Shown: piece after piece, positions 14,801-27,094 of the stretch | Layout of the letters: each line of letters begins with the position of its first letter | Position numbering within the stretch: position 1 is the first letter of the stretch | DNA from: Crotophaga sulcirostris | Lineage: Eukaryota; Chordata; Aves; Cuculiformes; Crotophagidae | Direction: 5' to 3' | Assembly (NCBI GenBank): GCA_013397455.1 | Contig: VYZB01000217.1 | Span: forward strand, 501,104 to 565,103 | Length of the DNA: 64,000 nt | Notes under the pieces: model-generated | Seen by the model: the letters and a program-made list of their open reading frames with translations, nothing else | The model's database searches: none | What the model was told of the DNA's origin: nothing | Program-made: the position numbers and the translations under genes

Positions 14801-15924
14801 TGCCAACATCTCTCTGCATATCCTTTTTATATGTCAGGTCCTCTAAAGCTAGATCTACCTCCTCAGCCACCCTCAACAACCATTGAGTAGATAGCTAAAC
14901 AAACTTAGGAAGGACTTTGGGAAGATAACCAATTTAGCTGGGCCATTTTCCCCCTCCACATTTGATACATGAGAAGAATGGACCTAGCCTGAGGAAATGG
15001 GATTTGGGGAGGCCTTTAGCTGTTTTATAGCTTCATAGTCTCAGTATCCTGATTTTTTTTAATTCTTTAAATGAACTACTTCAGAGTTATGTTTCAGTGT
15101 CATTCACTTTTCTTTTTACCTCAGATGTTATGATTTTTGAAGCTCTTTTTTCTAACTGAAAAGGAAAAACAAAGTAGTTCGGCTGTCCCCACATTATCAG
15201 CAAACAGTTGAAGTTGGCCATTTAGATAAGTATTAAAAAATGACAGCAACTTTTGGGGAAACCAGGAGATGCGGGATTAGTTCCTCCTTTACTGAGGGGT
15301 TTTGGATACCTACCTTTTCCCAAGACATTGTCTTGAATGAGAATTTTAACTTGCTGATCTGAGTGATCTACTCTGGTTTGTTCACCTTCATCTAAAATAT
15401 AGTATATTCATGAAAATCCAGACATCCTGAAGCCTGCAGGTAACAAACAGCCACTGGGTCATAGAAGTTTTCTACTCCCTGTGAATCCCTTGCATTTGAC
15501 ACAAATGGAATAGTGTCACCAGGAGAGTTACCACTGTCCTTTCAATGTACGCTGTTTAGGAACTTTTCTGGGAGATGTAGATTTGAATCTTTCAGGTAGA
15601 TAAGGGATTTTGAAGCTGTATTTTTTTTTCCTCCTCTGTATTTTGCAAAATATATTTTAATATTGTGGGATAGGCACTTTCACTGATATATCTCCAAATT
15701 AAAATCAATTAAAATACAGTAAAGTTGAAGACAATTTAAAATGAGCTGCTTGCTAAAGAGAAAGAGGGGGTACTCACGTACCATAGTGTAATATTTGTGT
15801 TTGCTTATACCTTTTAGGTATCTTCAGAGTATATGCTGTGTATGTGGTTGTCACTGGTGAGGACATAGTCAAAAAGTAAAGCCTCACAATGAATGAAAAT
15901 GTATGAAATTGTTCTTTCTCCCAG
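8867..15924. other. Unique AT-rich DNA, no gene or repeat recognised
   Basis: No interspersed repeat is visible. Long chance-like frames include 11849-12244 plus (131 codons) and 13607-13921 plus (104 codons). Minus-strand frames at 9538-9759 and 11201-11467 read rather protein-like but lack splice signals at their ends. The segment 14700-14885 is stop-free on both strands and is discussed under findings. Confidence 0.5.
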
Positions 15925-15986
15925 TCACTTTATATGGATATAAAGAATATAGCATTTGTGTGGTTGCTCTGGAGACCTTGTTTCAG
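15925..15986 (+). other. Candidate coding exon (unproven), 62 nt
   Basis: The acceptor GTTCTTTCTCCCAG ends at 15924 and the donor TTTCAG|GTAAGC starts at 15987; both fit the consensus well. Two of three frames are open. The frame starting after two bases gives TLYGYKEYSICVVALETLFQ and ends in phase 0, which joins in frame to the 19948-20000 candidate. The other open frame begins in phase 0 and reads SLYMDIKNIAFVWLLWRPCF. At 62 nt an open frame is easy to find by chance, so the support is the splice-site quality and the phase match only. Confidence 0.13.
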
Positions 15987-18900
15987 GTAAGCAGAGGTTT
16001 ACATAGGGTAGTAGAAGAGAAGAAAGCCTATGCTGTGAATCACAAAAAACGTGGTAGAAACAAAAAAATTATAGTAGCAGCAAAATGACCCTTACTCACT
16101 CCTCTCTCTAAAGCCCCGTCAGGTTTAGATTTAAGTAAAATTTTCAAAGGAGATGTGTCTTCCAAGGTGATAGGCTAAGATAGAATTTACAACATGAAAA
16201 AAGAGTGACAACCTACAATAATGTATCTCAATACAGAGAACAATCTTCAGAGCACTTACATGTTATGAGGTAAATTGTGGACAATTTATGTACTTACTGT
16301 TGTACTGGTAAACAGACATAAACAGAATTGCAGTCCCAACCATTGGCAAGTCCTCTTTATTCCAATAGGGTTTGAGTTCGTAATATAGATTTGAGTTATG
16401 ATTTTCTACAAAACCCTATCAGGGTGAGACTTACATATTAACTCAGGAGCTTAACTGACAAATGAAACTCCTTTTAGTTTTAGAACACTGTAACTCACAG
16501 ATCTTATACTATAGAAAAGCTTTTTTCCTGCATTTTGACCCTTTCCTTTGTCTCTCACAATATGATAACCATCTGTCAAAAATGAACAGAAATGCTTTTG
16601 TGGAAGCTGACATTTTCATGTGTATACTGAAATCCTGGAGAAAAAAAAATAAAAAGAAATCCCTGCTAAATATTTAATACAACGAAGCTAGAATTTTTTC
16701 AACAATTCACTATTTATGCGGAAATGTCATTTTCCACAAACACACTCGTATTCATTCACAATGCATACAGGAAATAGTAATCCATTATGCTTCTCTAGTA
16801 CTTTTCTGTAAAGGTATTTTAAGTGCACTACGAACATTCATTAATTAAGTCCATCAAACCTGTGAGAGATAGGTGCGTTTTTCTGATCCAGTATAAGAGA
16901 AAACCTGGAGAACCAGGACTTTACCCAGAGCTAGGAAATATATTCTTGTCATTCAGACATTGCACTGGGACTTCGCGTGACTGTGAACTGTTTGGCTCTC
17001 TGTCATGGACTCACTGTGATATCTTGAGCAAACCTTTTGTCTTTCCTGGGTAAATCCCGAATGTATTGTGATGAAGTAAGAGAGAAATTCTAATGCATTC
17101 ACCTAGGTCAAGATTTTATGCCCTGCAATTTTGCTTTCATTAAGAGAGGTATTACGTTTCCTTATCAAACAGATTTTATATACTTCTACATTGCTAAAAA
17201 CATTCATGCTGGTGGGTTTTCTTATCCAAAATGCTACAGAGATTTCTACCTCTAACACCTTGCCTGAGCTATTGGGCTGTACTAAACTTTTCAGAAAAGC
17301 TGAGCAAATTTTGAGTGCAGATGGAAGTAAAGGGTTGAAATTAACTTTAATTCAAAGATAATATATCCAAAGATAATATCCAGAAATATATCCATGCCGA
17401 ACAAGACTATTAGCTCTATCCAACACTGTATTCTACATTGAACAATGGGTAGTGCCAGATGCTTCAGTGAAAGTGTAAGAAATCCCATAGCGGACAGTTA
17501 TGAAATAAACATTTCACTAGGGCAGTCAGACCCATGACCCATGTCCAAATGTTTTCATTTAACACAAATTCCTTCCACGTCTTTGGTAATCAATTTAACG
17601 CAAGAAAAAGTTAAATGTTTTCTTGAGATCTGTAGTTTGATACTTGTGTTTTTTAAAATTCAACAGCACCTGTCTGATTAAGGGCCTGGAAGATGATTTG
17701 TTCCTCCCCTACCACACTGAAAAAAAATCATCTTCTTCAATTCTGCAATATCTGGCCTGTTTAATTGCTTTTTCACCATTTGCCAGCAATACTCAAAAAT
17801 CTTTAACAGGCATATTCTTATTGTTAGGGTAGGAACATTAGTGCCATTGTATCTCAAAGGACAAAGAGGGACAGTTTCTAAAATGCAGATTTCTTCAACC
17901 TTCTAGGGAAAGATGCTATGATATTTCTATTTAATTTCTTTTATTTTCGCAAAAGGAATCCTATCCTACTATTCAGATCTGCTTATGTTGAGTGAAGGTT
18001 CAAGTGGATGAAACAACTTGTGAAGTGTCTGTGCTTGGCCATGACCTGGTCTATTGCTGTCCTGTTTCTCCTGTGTGCACCCTCCAGAAAATATTCCAAG
18101 GGGATAAGACTGAAGGGTATATATAGACTTACCTCCAACCTGTCTCATGTAAAGCATATCACACACCCTATCACCATCCTCTGGTATGTTTTACGTGAGT
18201 GTCTGGTACTTCTGTGCATGCTTATGTACCAACATCACGTTCATTCACAGGGTTTCATTCATATAAGGCTCCCACTAAATATACAGTAAAATAATTGTTT
18301 ACAATTACTTGCGTAAGTGAAATATGTGAATATAGCTCCTGTAAAAAAAGTTTGGTGCCTAGAAATGGATATTAGAATTAAAAACTGAGAGAAATGGGTA
18401 TTGGAATTAAAACTGTTTAACAGATGTTCTATCTATTATATAGTTAATCTCTCATTCTGTAAAAAAACATTTAATAATCATTTGGTATATACACTGTAAC
18501 TCCCTTATGAAAATCTAAATTAAATGTTTATTTGGGGATCTTAACCTAAAGCATTACAGAGGAAAGATTGTTATTGATTCCACATTGAACCCTAGGCCTT
18601 GGTAATTAATTGTGTAATTTAAATTCATTATTTATGGAATTAGTTAGCCAAAAAACAGAAGAAATAAAATATGTGTGTGTTGCTATGAAACATGTTTCCA
18701 ACATCAAATAAATGAATATTTCACTAGTCCTTTTTAAACTGTATCTTCCTTTAAGGAGGTCTTATTTGCATTATTTAAGGTTTTTACTTTATTAAATGTT
18801 TTTGGAGGAAACAGATATAGCTTTGCAAGTAATCCATATGTCTGTTAGTGACTGGAATTCAGGAACCGCGGTCCAGACTGTATTCTAGTTATAATTTCTG

Positions 18901-19947
18901 TAGCAAGGGCAAGACAAATGTTATAATTTCAAGGCTAATCAGGTATCAGAAATTGCTTTATGCAAAACATTTTAAATTACTAAGTTTAGATAAAATTCAA
19001 ACCTAGGAAATATTCTACCCAACAGCTAAATAAAATACAGACATTTATCCATATACATATAAAATATATATATGCAGGTATACACACACTCATATACATA
19101 CAGCAAAATAAATTTCTATGCAAGCACTCCTGGTGGTTCTAAGCGTATTAATACTAGCAGCATTTCAATTTTTTCTCTTGTACAGTCTCATGTGAAGAAA
19201 CTGTTAGAATTTTCTGTCAGTAGTTTTGTTTGCATGCTGACATAGGGAGAGAAGTAAATACAACCCTAGAAACTGTTTTGTTGCTTTAGATCTTCTCCTT
19301 CCACAGGTTTTATGTTTCTTTGTTTTGCACTTGGATAAGTGGTATGCAGATTTTATTAGGATTCTGTGCGTGAACAACACTTGCTTTTGAAAATTAGTAA
19401 CTCCCTTACCTTCTATGAGTTTCTCTTTCCTTCTTCAAGCATATTAAAAGACATCTCCACATTACGTCATCCACCAAACATCATGCCATGGGTGCACAAT
19501 TACTGTTCTCTACCCTGAAAACAGGAACCTACTGCTAAATACTTACTGTCGCTGAGTGGCAAACATCGATACATGATTTGAGCAGAGACAGAAGCATGGT
19601 CTGACTCACCTTTACAGATGCAGAGTTCTGAAACAAATGTACCTTTCTTCTAATGGAAAGCTACTGAGGAATCTTCTGAAAGTTTCTTTGTGTTCTCCTG
19701 GTAGTATTTGCTCATTTTGTGTAAGTCTGAACAATTGTGAAACGATCACTTCAGAGGGAAAACCCGTTTGTTTGTAGCTTGCAATTTCAGGAAACCTGAA
19801 GTACAGTGCAGATGGCTACTTCTAGACACGTGCAGGTGGAAAGGCAAAGTTTACCTGATGAGACGGTAGCTTGAAAATATTGGTGGTTACTTCGTAGAGC
19901 TGAAGCTGCACATGAGCACTACTCTCTCTTATTCTTTCTCTTTTTAG
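15987..19947. other. Unique AT-rich DNA with a small tandem duplication
   Basis: No gene is recognised. Frames are short, the longest being 18008-18289 plus (93 codons), whose hydrophobic N-terminus resembles a signal peptide by composition only. A two-copy tandem duplication lies at 18361-18415. An AT-rich dinucleotide patch (ATATATAT) lies near 19060-19100. I see nothing else. Confidence 0.5.
18361..18415 (+). repeat. Two-copy tandem duplication, about 29 bp unit
   Basis: AGAAATGGATATTAGAATTA at 18361 is repeated as AGAAATGGGTATTGGAATTA at 18390. The copies continue as AAAACTG and AAACTG. They differ by two A-to-G changes and one deleted A, so this is a local duplication that has since diverged. 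Confidence 0.75.
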
Positions 19948-20000
19948 GAAGTGATGGTAGACTACATTCATGGCTATATGGCTCCACTTGGTGAATTCAG
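19948..20000 (+). other. Candidate coding exon (unproven), 53 nt
   Basis: A long pyrimidine tract (CTTATTCTTTCTCTTTTTAG) ends at 19947 and a strong donor (TTCAG|GTTAGT) starts at 20001. Only the phase-0 frame is open across the segment; it reads EVMVDYIHGYMAPLGEF with two bases left over. Its phase matches an upstream exon ending in phase 0, such as 15925-15986 or 8721-8866. The open frame continues beyond the donor to 20388, making it the longest frame in the window at 145 codons. The segment could therefore be a pseudo-exon inside a chance frame. The protein is not recognised. Confidence 0.13.
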
Positions 20001-21619
20001 GTTAGTCTCCTTGTTTAAAACTGAAACTGTGTACAGCTGTTGCATCTTCACTTCTGTTCTCTGCTTCTTATGCCTGAGGTTTATCCCAGTGTTTGGGAAT
20101 ATTGTCTGGGAAGTGACACTGCTACATGACTGTGTGAAATCCTCTGTTGCTGTTCTGAGACGAGAGCTGGCTCTAGCCCGAAAGAATGGCTTGATCCCTA
20201 AGGCTGTACTAAGCCATCTCTATCTTTTACAGATAAGGAGATGCTTGCTTAGAAGTAGGGAGTGTTCTCGGAAATGTCCCAGAATCCTTTTTCTGGGTGA
20301 TAGTTTTTGCTTCTTTTTTCCTCATTTTGCTCTAGTAACTCAACAACATACTGATTGCCAGACTGATGCTGCAGTAATTAGTGCATGACAACTATGAGAC
20401 AAAGGTAAGACCAAGAACTGTAGTGAGAGAGGTAGATTGTTTCCTGAGCTCACGCAGAAAAACTGCTGCAGACATCATGACATATGGCCTCATTCTTCAT
20501 TAAAAGCTGGTCTTCCTTCCTCGAGTTCCCCTGCAAGAGTCTTGTTTATAATTGGAGATTACACTGAAATTAAATCATACTAATTTGCAAGGAAGCCTGC
20601 ACAGGTAAAATAAAATGTCTAGGAATTGAGAGACTTAGGTTCTTGACATAACTATTTGTCTCATAGTGTAATCTGTCTATTTGGTGATAAAACCTGGCAA
20701 GTATTTTATATGCAATGAAAATACAGCTCCAAGTCTCTACAAGGTGGCAGAGTAAATGCTCTTGTAGGGACTGAAACTGGTGCATTTCTACTGTTTTCTT
20801 GTTTTTGAGAGATTTACTTCATTTTTTTTTTCTGATAGAGACTTTCATGTTTGTATATGTACTAACTGATTTACATACAGGTGGCTGGATAAACATACAC
20901 CTGCATATGCGTATGCACATGTATGTATTCATGTAAATAAGCATGTATTTACTGAGTGCATATATCAGCTATATTGGTAGTAAATGACATATACTATTGC
21001 CTTGTGAAAGAAAATTTAAGCTTTAGCTGTGCAATCTTTTCTTACACATCAGTACTTCGAAACTCAGGAGATGGTGGAAATTTGGACAAGTACTGTGTTG
21101 GTACAAATTACTTTCTTGTCTTCCATTTTCTACTTAAGGAAAAAAGAAGATTTAAAGAAAAGTATTTCAAGAAAGTGCTCAGTTGTGCAAAAACAAACAA
21201 ACAAAATTTGGCACAGACAAAAATGTACCTGAATGTGTTACAATTGGAAACACTGAAAATTGGATACAGAGTTTCATTTTCTCAAAATAAGAAAGAAAAA
21301 GAGACAGTCTTTCTACATTTGGTGCCTTGGTAAAGGCAAGTAACATACTGAGGCTTTTCACCAAATGTCTCTGGATAGTTTCTAGTAAAATATCTTTTAA
21401 CCCAACAATTCTGATTCTAGAAATGCATATGTATCAATGGCAAATATAGCTAATGTCAGTAAGTTTATTATGAGGCTAGACTTCTACCCTTTTTGAAGAA
21501 TTTTCTAGTGATTTTCTCCCAAATAACCAGTTATTAAATGTTCTGACTTTGAATATTCTAAAGTAAGAGAGTGAAAAATCCAAGGTTATTTTTATAATTC
21601 TATCAAGATCAAAACATGA
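20001..21619. other. Unique AT-rich DNA, no gene recognised
   Basis: The stretch contains the tail of the 145-codon plus-strand frame ending at 20388 and a 125-codon plus-strand frame at 20956-21333. The second is lysine- and asparagine-rich, as expected for chance translation of AT-rich DNA. No repeat is recognised. Confidence 0.5.
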
Positions 21620-21945
21620 AATCATAGAATCATGGAATGTTTTGGGTTGGAAAGAGCCATAAAAATTATCTAGTTCCAACTCCCATGCCATAGGCAGGGA
21701 CATCTTCCACTACATCAGCTTGCTCAAAGCCTCATCCAACTTGGCCTCGAACACCTCCAGGGATGGGGCATCCACAACTTCTCTAGGCAACCCATTCCAG
21801 TGCCTCAGCACCCTTACAGTAAAAACTTCCTTCACAATACCAAATCTAAATCTATCCTCCTTCAATTTAAAACCACTACCTCTTGTCTTATCACTACAAT
21901 CCCTGACAAAATGTCCCTGCAAGATACACTTGTGGATAATACACA
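21620..21945 (-). mobile_element. CR1: CR1 LINE 3' end, 5'-truncated
   Basis: Read on the minus strand this is the last part of CR1 ORF2 and its 3' UTR. The frame gives KTRGSGFKLKEDRFRFGIVK, then VLRHWNGLPREVVDAPSLEV and a terminal LDEALSKLM before the stop at 21710. The 3' tail shows as TCATAGAATCATGGAATG at 21622-21639. The C-terminal frame is intact, but the element is truncated just upstream of this block, so it is a dead 5'-truncated copy, the usual CR1 form. The exact 5' end is uncertain by some tens of bases. Confidence 0.95.
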
Positions 21946-24900
21946 TACATTGCTATTTGCTCATCATATATTTCCTTGTAGAAAATGTATGCGTTAAAGT
22001 TAAAGTTAAATAAAAGATTGGAAATACTTTTAATAGACTCATAGAATCACTTTGTCACAATGATTGCAAAATAAATTCTGTTTCCATTCCAAGTGCAGAG
22101 ATGATCAGTAATTGTATCTCTAGATATAATTTGAGTAATTTGAGTATACTTTTCAATGTGGATGAGTTGATGAGCTATAGGTTTTAGCCAATTCTATCAG
22201 TGTGCACTTGTTCTTTTGTTCTGTGTACATATAACTTGCTTTACCAGCTGCTTATTTCTCCATAGCTAATAAGTAAGAAAACTGTCTTAATACGTTAACT
22301 CTTTGTATGTGTATAGGAGATGTATTCCCCCTTCTCTATTTAGCGATTTTGATTTCTGCATAAAATCGAGAGGCAAAACCTCTGTGACTGTGTCATTCCT
22401 TTATTTTCTCATGTTGCTTTGTTTATGCTAATGTCCTTTGCTATTATGTCTATAACCATGTTGTTTTTTGTTTTTTCTTAGTCCATTTCTATTCTAAAGT
22501 AACAGTGCAGGAAAAATAGCAAGCATAAATCAGAACATCAAGGCAAGTCCCACCATGATACAGTGTACAAATAGCTGTTGATGAGTTTGCCATGCTTACT
22601 GAACTGAATAAATATAAAAGCTTTTCATGTGCATTCCTATTTTCAGTCCCCATACAGTGCGTTAACCTCAGAATATCAAATTGAATCAGGGACTCTGAGA
22701 AGCGCTGGCTCCAAAGCAGTTAGAATGACACTCTTCATTACACTATCTAGATTCAGGTTTCAGACAACCATAACCAGTGCTTTCACAACCTCTCACCTAA
22801 AGTCAGATAATGTATAGCCACCCAAATAAGTGACTGAATTTCCCTGCAAGAGCCTCTGAACCTCTTGAAACTTGGAGCCCGTGGAGCCCCTGAAAATGGA
22901 GACTGAAATTGTTATGAAGAGACTTTACTGGATTAAATTTTTCCTTGCCAGGCACAAATAAACAGCTCTCAATAGGGTGCTCACCACACAGTGTGTCAGC
23001 ACATATTATGCAGTCTGGTGTTGAGTGGATGTGTCAGCTGCCCATTAGACCACACTAAAATAGAATTGCTGGGAGCCTGAAGCATGAAGCATGATATTAG
23101 ATAAAGTGATGAAATTTCACTCGATTAAAGAGCCAGGTCAAGGACAGTTACCTCAGGAAATTCCTTTTTTCCTAGGATATTCTCACAAGTTTGATAAATT
23201 TATCCTCTCTTTCTGCTTATTTCGATTATCGTTCAAATTACACAAATGACTACATTTATACTTGCTGGCTTCTGACATACTGGTGACAATGGGAATGGTA
23301 GATTTTTATTATGTAATAAAGGGGAGGAGACAGAAAAGAATTAACTGTGCTCTGCGTTAGAGGCTATAGGAAAGGTTAGATTGATTTGTTTAGAGTTGTT
23401 GGTGTTTTCTTCCTTTGAGGTGAGAGCAGCTGGGGTTTTTTGTTAGGCTCACTCAATACTAGAATAGAGCAGCACTTGAGGGAATAGAAAATTACTCCCT
23501 TTGTCCGCCGGAAATGCATGGTGTTGGCAAAAGGATCTGCATCTGTTTTGCTTCTTGACTGGAGTGCTGAGACCTCACCTAGTCAGATAAATCTGTGGAT
23601 TTGATTTAGTGTCTGCGTCAGCTCCTCAGAGTACTCCACAAGAAGAAATTAATGCGCACAGCTAAATCTGCTGAGTTTTATCGCAGTTTATAGTTTGGCA
23701 AGAGCTGTTTCTCTCTGCCTCCCTCAATTTAATTTCAATTAGGATCACAAGTTGATCTGAAACCTAAAAGGAATTTGAAAGGTTAATTATCATCGAGTAT
23801 GCCATCCTTGGAGCCAATCCCTGACCTTTATTCTGTGAAGCTTTGTTACAGTTTCTAAACAATATATGACATCTTGCAAATTGTTTTAATGCTTATTAGC
23901 TAGAATATGCAATCTCTTTTCTTTCAGTGGGTCTCATCCTCATGCTATGCCAGGTGTAAAGCAGAATTTGCAGTTAATCCAAACCCAGTCATCCTTCTCA
24001 CACAGTTGCTCATTCACCCATGTTCAAATTATCATAGTGAATAACATCAAAAATCCCAGACACTGTGCCTCTTAACTGTTTGACTGTATTGACTTTGAAT
24101 TCTGGGCCAGTTAGAGATCAGTGGTTACAAGACAGCTGCCAGATAATAACATTTAGTCCAGGCAGAATTTGATTCCCTTCTGATACAATATTTTCTATGA
24201 ATAAATTAGCTCCTACATATATACTTCTTCATATGTGCAAAACTTGTCCTGGAATTTTACTGGCATGTTCACAGGGACTCAAAGGTTTTTTTGGTATCTC
24301 TGATGAAGATGAAAAAAATAGTATTTTATTCAACTTGAAAGCATATAAAATTTTGCAAGACTGCATTTACCACTGGAGATACCAGTCTGATGAATGGATT
24401 CATGAAAAATGCCCAGATCAACATAATACAGAGGTTATAATAAAATATGAGACCTTAACATAAGTCTAGGGAAAATTACCTTTTGGATGACAAATAGCAT
24501 GACATTCACCCCTAATAGGAATAATCTAGGAGTCTCAATAGACATAACCATCCTACCGAGGCACATATTTAGAGCCTCAGATTATATGGAATGTAGTATT
24601 TTGTGTATAACACACTGATAATAAAAAATACAAGATATAATCTATAGTAGAGATTCACAGCAGAAGTGAGGTCAGGTAATTGTAGAGGCATAGTGATAAA
24701 ATCTAATAATTGTTCTCCATTTCTGCTTTTCCTCTTTTGTTGAAATTTTTTTTTTCTTCACTGCCCCCCCTCCAGCATTGTGTAGATGACAGTTTACTTT
24801 CTGCTTCTGTGACATTAATTTCCCAGAAAAAAACCACAACATCCATTTTTATTTAGGTTATCCTTTTATTTTCACCAGTAAATTCTGATTCTAACCTCAA

Positions 24901-25584
24901 TAAAATTTCCTTGTATAAATGTGCAAAAGTATACTGGTCCCATATGAAGATGCTGAATTTATTACTTTTCATCTATATGAGGTTAGGATTAAAGTTACAT
25001 AGTCTTTAGACAGACAAAAAGATAGAGCTCTTTGAAATGCACGGATCTTAAAACATCCCTTTCACATCCTTATTGAACTGGCTTCCTAAAATTTGTCTGT
25101 TACCAAATGCAGATACAACACCTGAGTGCAACTTTATTGGTATTCTCGCTGTGTTTTGCACTGCTCGGAGTGCCTACAGCAAAACTCTTGTCTCTCTCTC
25201 GCTTTTGTATTTTGTTTTGTTCAGCATTGTTCTTCAAAACAAAACAAAACAAAACAAAACCTCTAGTCATTTGTTTAAATTATTTTAACATAATAAGGCC
25301 CTTTATGAAGCAGGGGAAGTGGATGTTTACTGCTGGTTGAAAAACAAGGAAAAGTCTATTTATTAAAAGGTCTGTAGAAGGAAATCTGATACGCCATTTC
25401 CCTTTTTTTCCCATTGCTGGAGGAGTGATGAAGTGCTTCTGTCAATTCATACCATCTAGAGCAAAAGCTGCCTGCTCTAAAATGCTATGTCAGCCTGGTC
25501 TTTCCCATCCGTTCCCCTGAACCATAGCCAATACTAAGGCACGTGAGCTCCCTGACAACTGACAAGGAAATGTGGTAGTAATTG
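21946..25584. other. Unique DNA, possible conserved-noncoding character
   Basis: No gene is recognised. A (GTTAAA)3 run lies at 21993-22010 and an (AAAAC)5 run at 25235-25261. The blocks 22860-23210 and 23640-23960 mix homeodomain-like TAATTA words with balanced-composition DNA, a texture typical of vertebrate conserved noncoding elements; this is an impression, not a test. The 88-codon plus-strand frame at 24197-24463 has no splice or start context that makes it convincing. Confidence 0.45.
25235..25261 (+). repeat. (CAAAA)5 microsatellite
   Basis: Five perfect CAAAA units are followed by two C bases. It is a simple sequence repeat with no recognisable source element beside it. Confidence 0.9.
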
Positions 25585-25616
25585 TTTTATTTATTTATTT
25601 ATTTATTTATTTATTA
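25585..25616 (+). repeat. (TTTA)n microsatellite, about 8 units
   Basis: This is a perfect tetranucleotide run ending 11 bases before the tail of the minus-strand CR1 that begins at 25628. The closeness may be coincidence, because CR1 tails are octamer-based, not TTTA-based. Confidence 0.92.
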
Positions 25617-25627
25617 ACATTTTATAT

Positions 25628-25743
25628 TCATAGAATCATAGAATCATAGAATGGTTTGTGTTGGAAGGGACCTTAAAGACCATCAAGTTCCAACCCCTTG
25701 CCATGGGTAGGGACATCTTCCATTAGATTAGGTTGCTCAAGAG
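25628..25743 (-). mobile_element. CR1: CR1 LINE 3' UTR fragment, about 116 bp
   Basis: Three CATAGAAT-type tail octamers open the element on the plus strand, followed by ATGGTTTGTGTTGGAAGGGA, CCTTAAAGACCATCAAG and GCCATGGGTAGGGACATCTT, the reverse complement of the CR1 3' UTR. Homology stops at about 25743 (GGTTGCTCAA). Only the noncoding tail is present, so the copy is severely 5'-truncated. Confidence 0.93.
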
Positions 25744-27094
25744 TTTATGCATATTGGGTCAGGGGAAAGGGAGTAGGGTACCCTCCCCTGATTCACACAG
25801 GGGAGGATGGACCTTTCCCTTTCATCAGTCTATAAAGAAAACAGTATGGTAAAGGGACCAAAAGACGACTGTTCAGGCTCTGGAGTAATATCAGGGTTGC
25901 AAAAATTAACAATACACATTTCACTCATTTCTCCCAGAAATGCTTTCTTAGGAAAAAGTTTTAATGACACTGTGAAAGCATGAGGCAGATGCTGATCCCT
26001 TGGCTCTTTATACAGAACAACAGTCCAGCTTAGCCCTTTCTTTGGGTTGTTCATCCTGAGGTGCAGTGTGAGCAAAGTCAAGCTGTAATGTTTTCTTTGG
26101 GTCTTACAAGGTTCAGCTGCCAGGGAATGCAAATTAGACTGAAGTGCAAAGACCACAATTTTCCTGCCAAAACCCTCAACCAACCTGTGCCACTGAGAAA
26201 CACTAGTATATTTGTTCCTTACGCTCTGAAATAACTGGATCCCCAAGCTGCTAAACAGTGTGTTTGAAGTTTTTACTAAATGGTATTAGTTGCTCTGCTT
26301 CAAGGACCAGGGAGTGAATCACCTGCCACGAAACTCATGGAAGAATATGTCCCTGAAATGTTGTCTTGACTACCAGGAACTGCTAGCTGTGCAGCAGTGT
26401 GGGGTAGGGCACTCTGTAGTGCCACACCTGATGGTGATGCACCATCCTCTCTCAGCAGGAAATATTAGCTGAAACATAGCGTTAGTGTTTCCCAAGGTTT
26501 GAAAGCTGATTCCTGTTCTCTTCAAGCTTGTGAAAAGTGAAGCTGTTCTTCCCTTACACCCTGCTAGTCACTGAGGCTCTAGTCAGCATAATCTCCTCAC
26601 TCTTCTCTATAACATGTCCACCGCAGGTTTTCCACAAGTGACAATATAATACTGCCCTTTTCACTGCCATGCTTTGAACAGTTGTGTATTTAGCACTGAT
26701 GATACGAGATAATTATATTTGTGCTAAGGCTTGGTGAAATTAACTTGAAAGTTTGTGTTTGAGGGTAATTGATTCGACCTCTTTGCAAAGTGAGGTGGAC
26801 AAACCTGGATGGCTTGTACTTACTGTTTGGTGGGTCTTCTTTCTATAATGACTGGAGGCATAACTTTATTTTTAATGCAAGTGGAGTTGAAAGAGGATAG
26901 TTGATTGCCTCTATCTGTTATTGCTGCAAATCTTCTGAGATTTATGCGTATTACATTTGGCACATATCAGTTTCTATATGTACTTGCATTTTAGATGACT
27001 CGACTACTTAAATATGTACTGTAATACTAGAAAGTGTTTGTTTTACTTTGCAAACTAACTGCCTGTGAAGTGGGATGTGTTTTAGTAAGTGGAC
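25744..27094. other. Unique DNA with one perfect hairpin and a long minus-strand frame
   Basis: A perfect 9 bp inverted repeat lies at 25782-25806. The minus strand has a 138-codon open frame (25830-26246) of fairly natural composition, but with no recognised domain and no clear splice signals at its ends. This length is within the range of other chance frames in the window. No other feature is seen. Confidence 0.45.
25782..25806 (+). repeat. Perfect inverted repeat (9 bp stem, 7 nt loop)
   Basis: CCTCCCCTG at 25782-25790 pairs exactly with CAGGGGAGG at 25798-25806 around the loop ATTCACA. The stem is G+C rich in an AT-rich neighbourhood. No transcription unit or transposon end is recognised around it. 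Confidence 0.8.

Noticed and set aside
18008..18289. 93-codon frame starting with a signal-peptide-like hydrophobic run
   Set aside because: Composition only. There are no splice sites or start context, and similar hydrophobic runs are common in T-rich DNA.
19951..20388. Longest frame in the window, 145 codons, Cys- and Phe-rich
   Set aside because: No recognisable domain, and the length fits the tail of chance frames in 64 kb. Only its first 53 nt have exon-like borders.
21720..22013. 97-codon plus-strand frame
   Set aside because: It is antisense to the CR1 C-terminal frame at 21710-21946.
22031..22050. CATAGAATCAC resembling a CR1 tail
   Set aside because: Only about 11 bases match, with no 3' UTR sequence beside it.
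25830..26246. 138-codon minus-strand frame
   Set aside because: Protein-like in places, but it has no splice or start context and a length like other chance frames. I could not tie it to a family.
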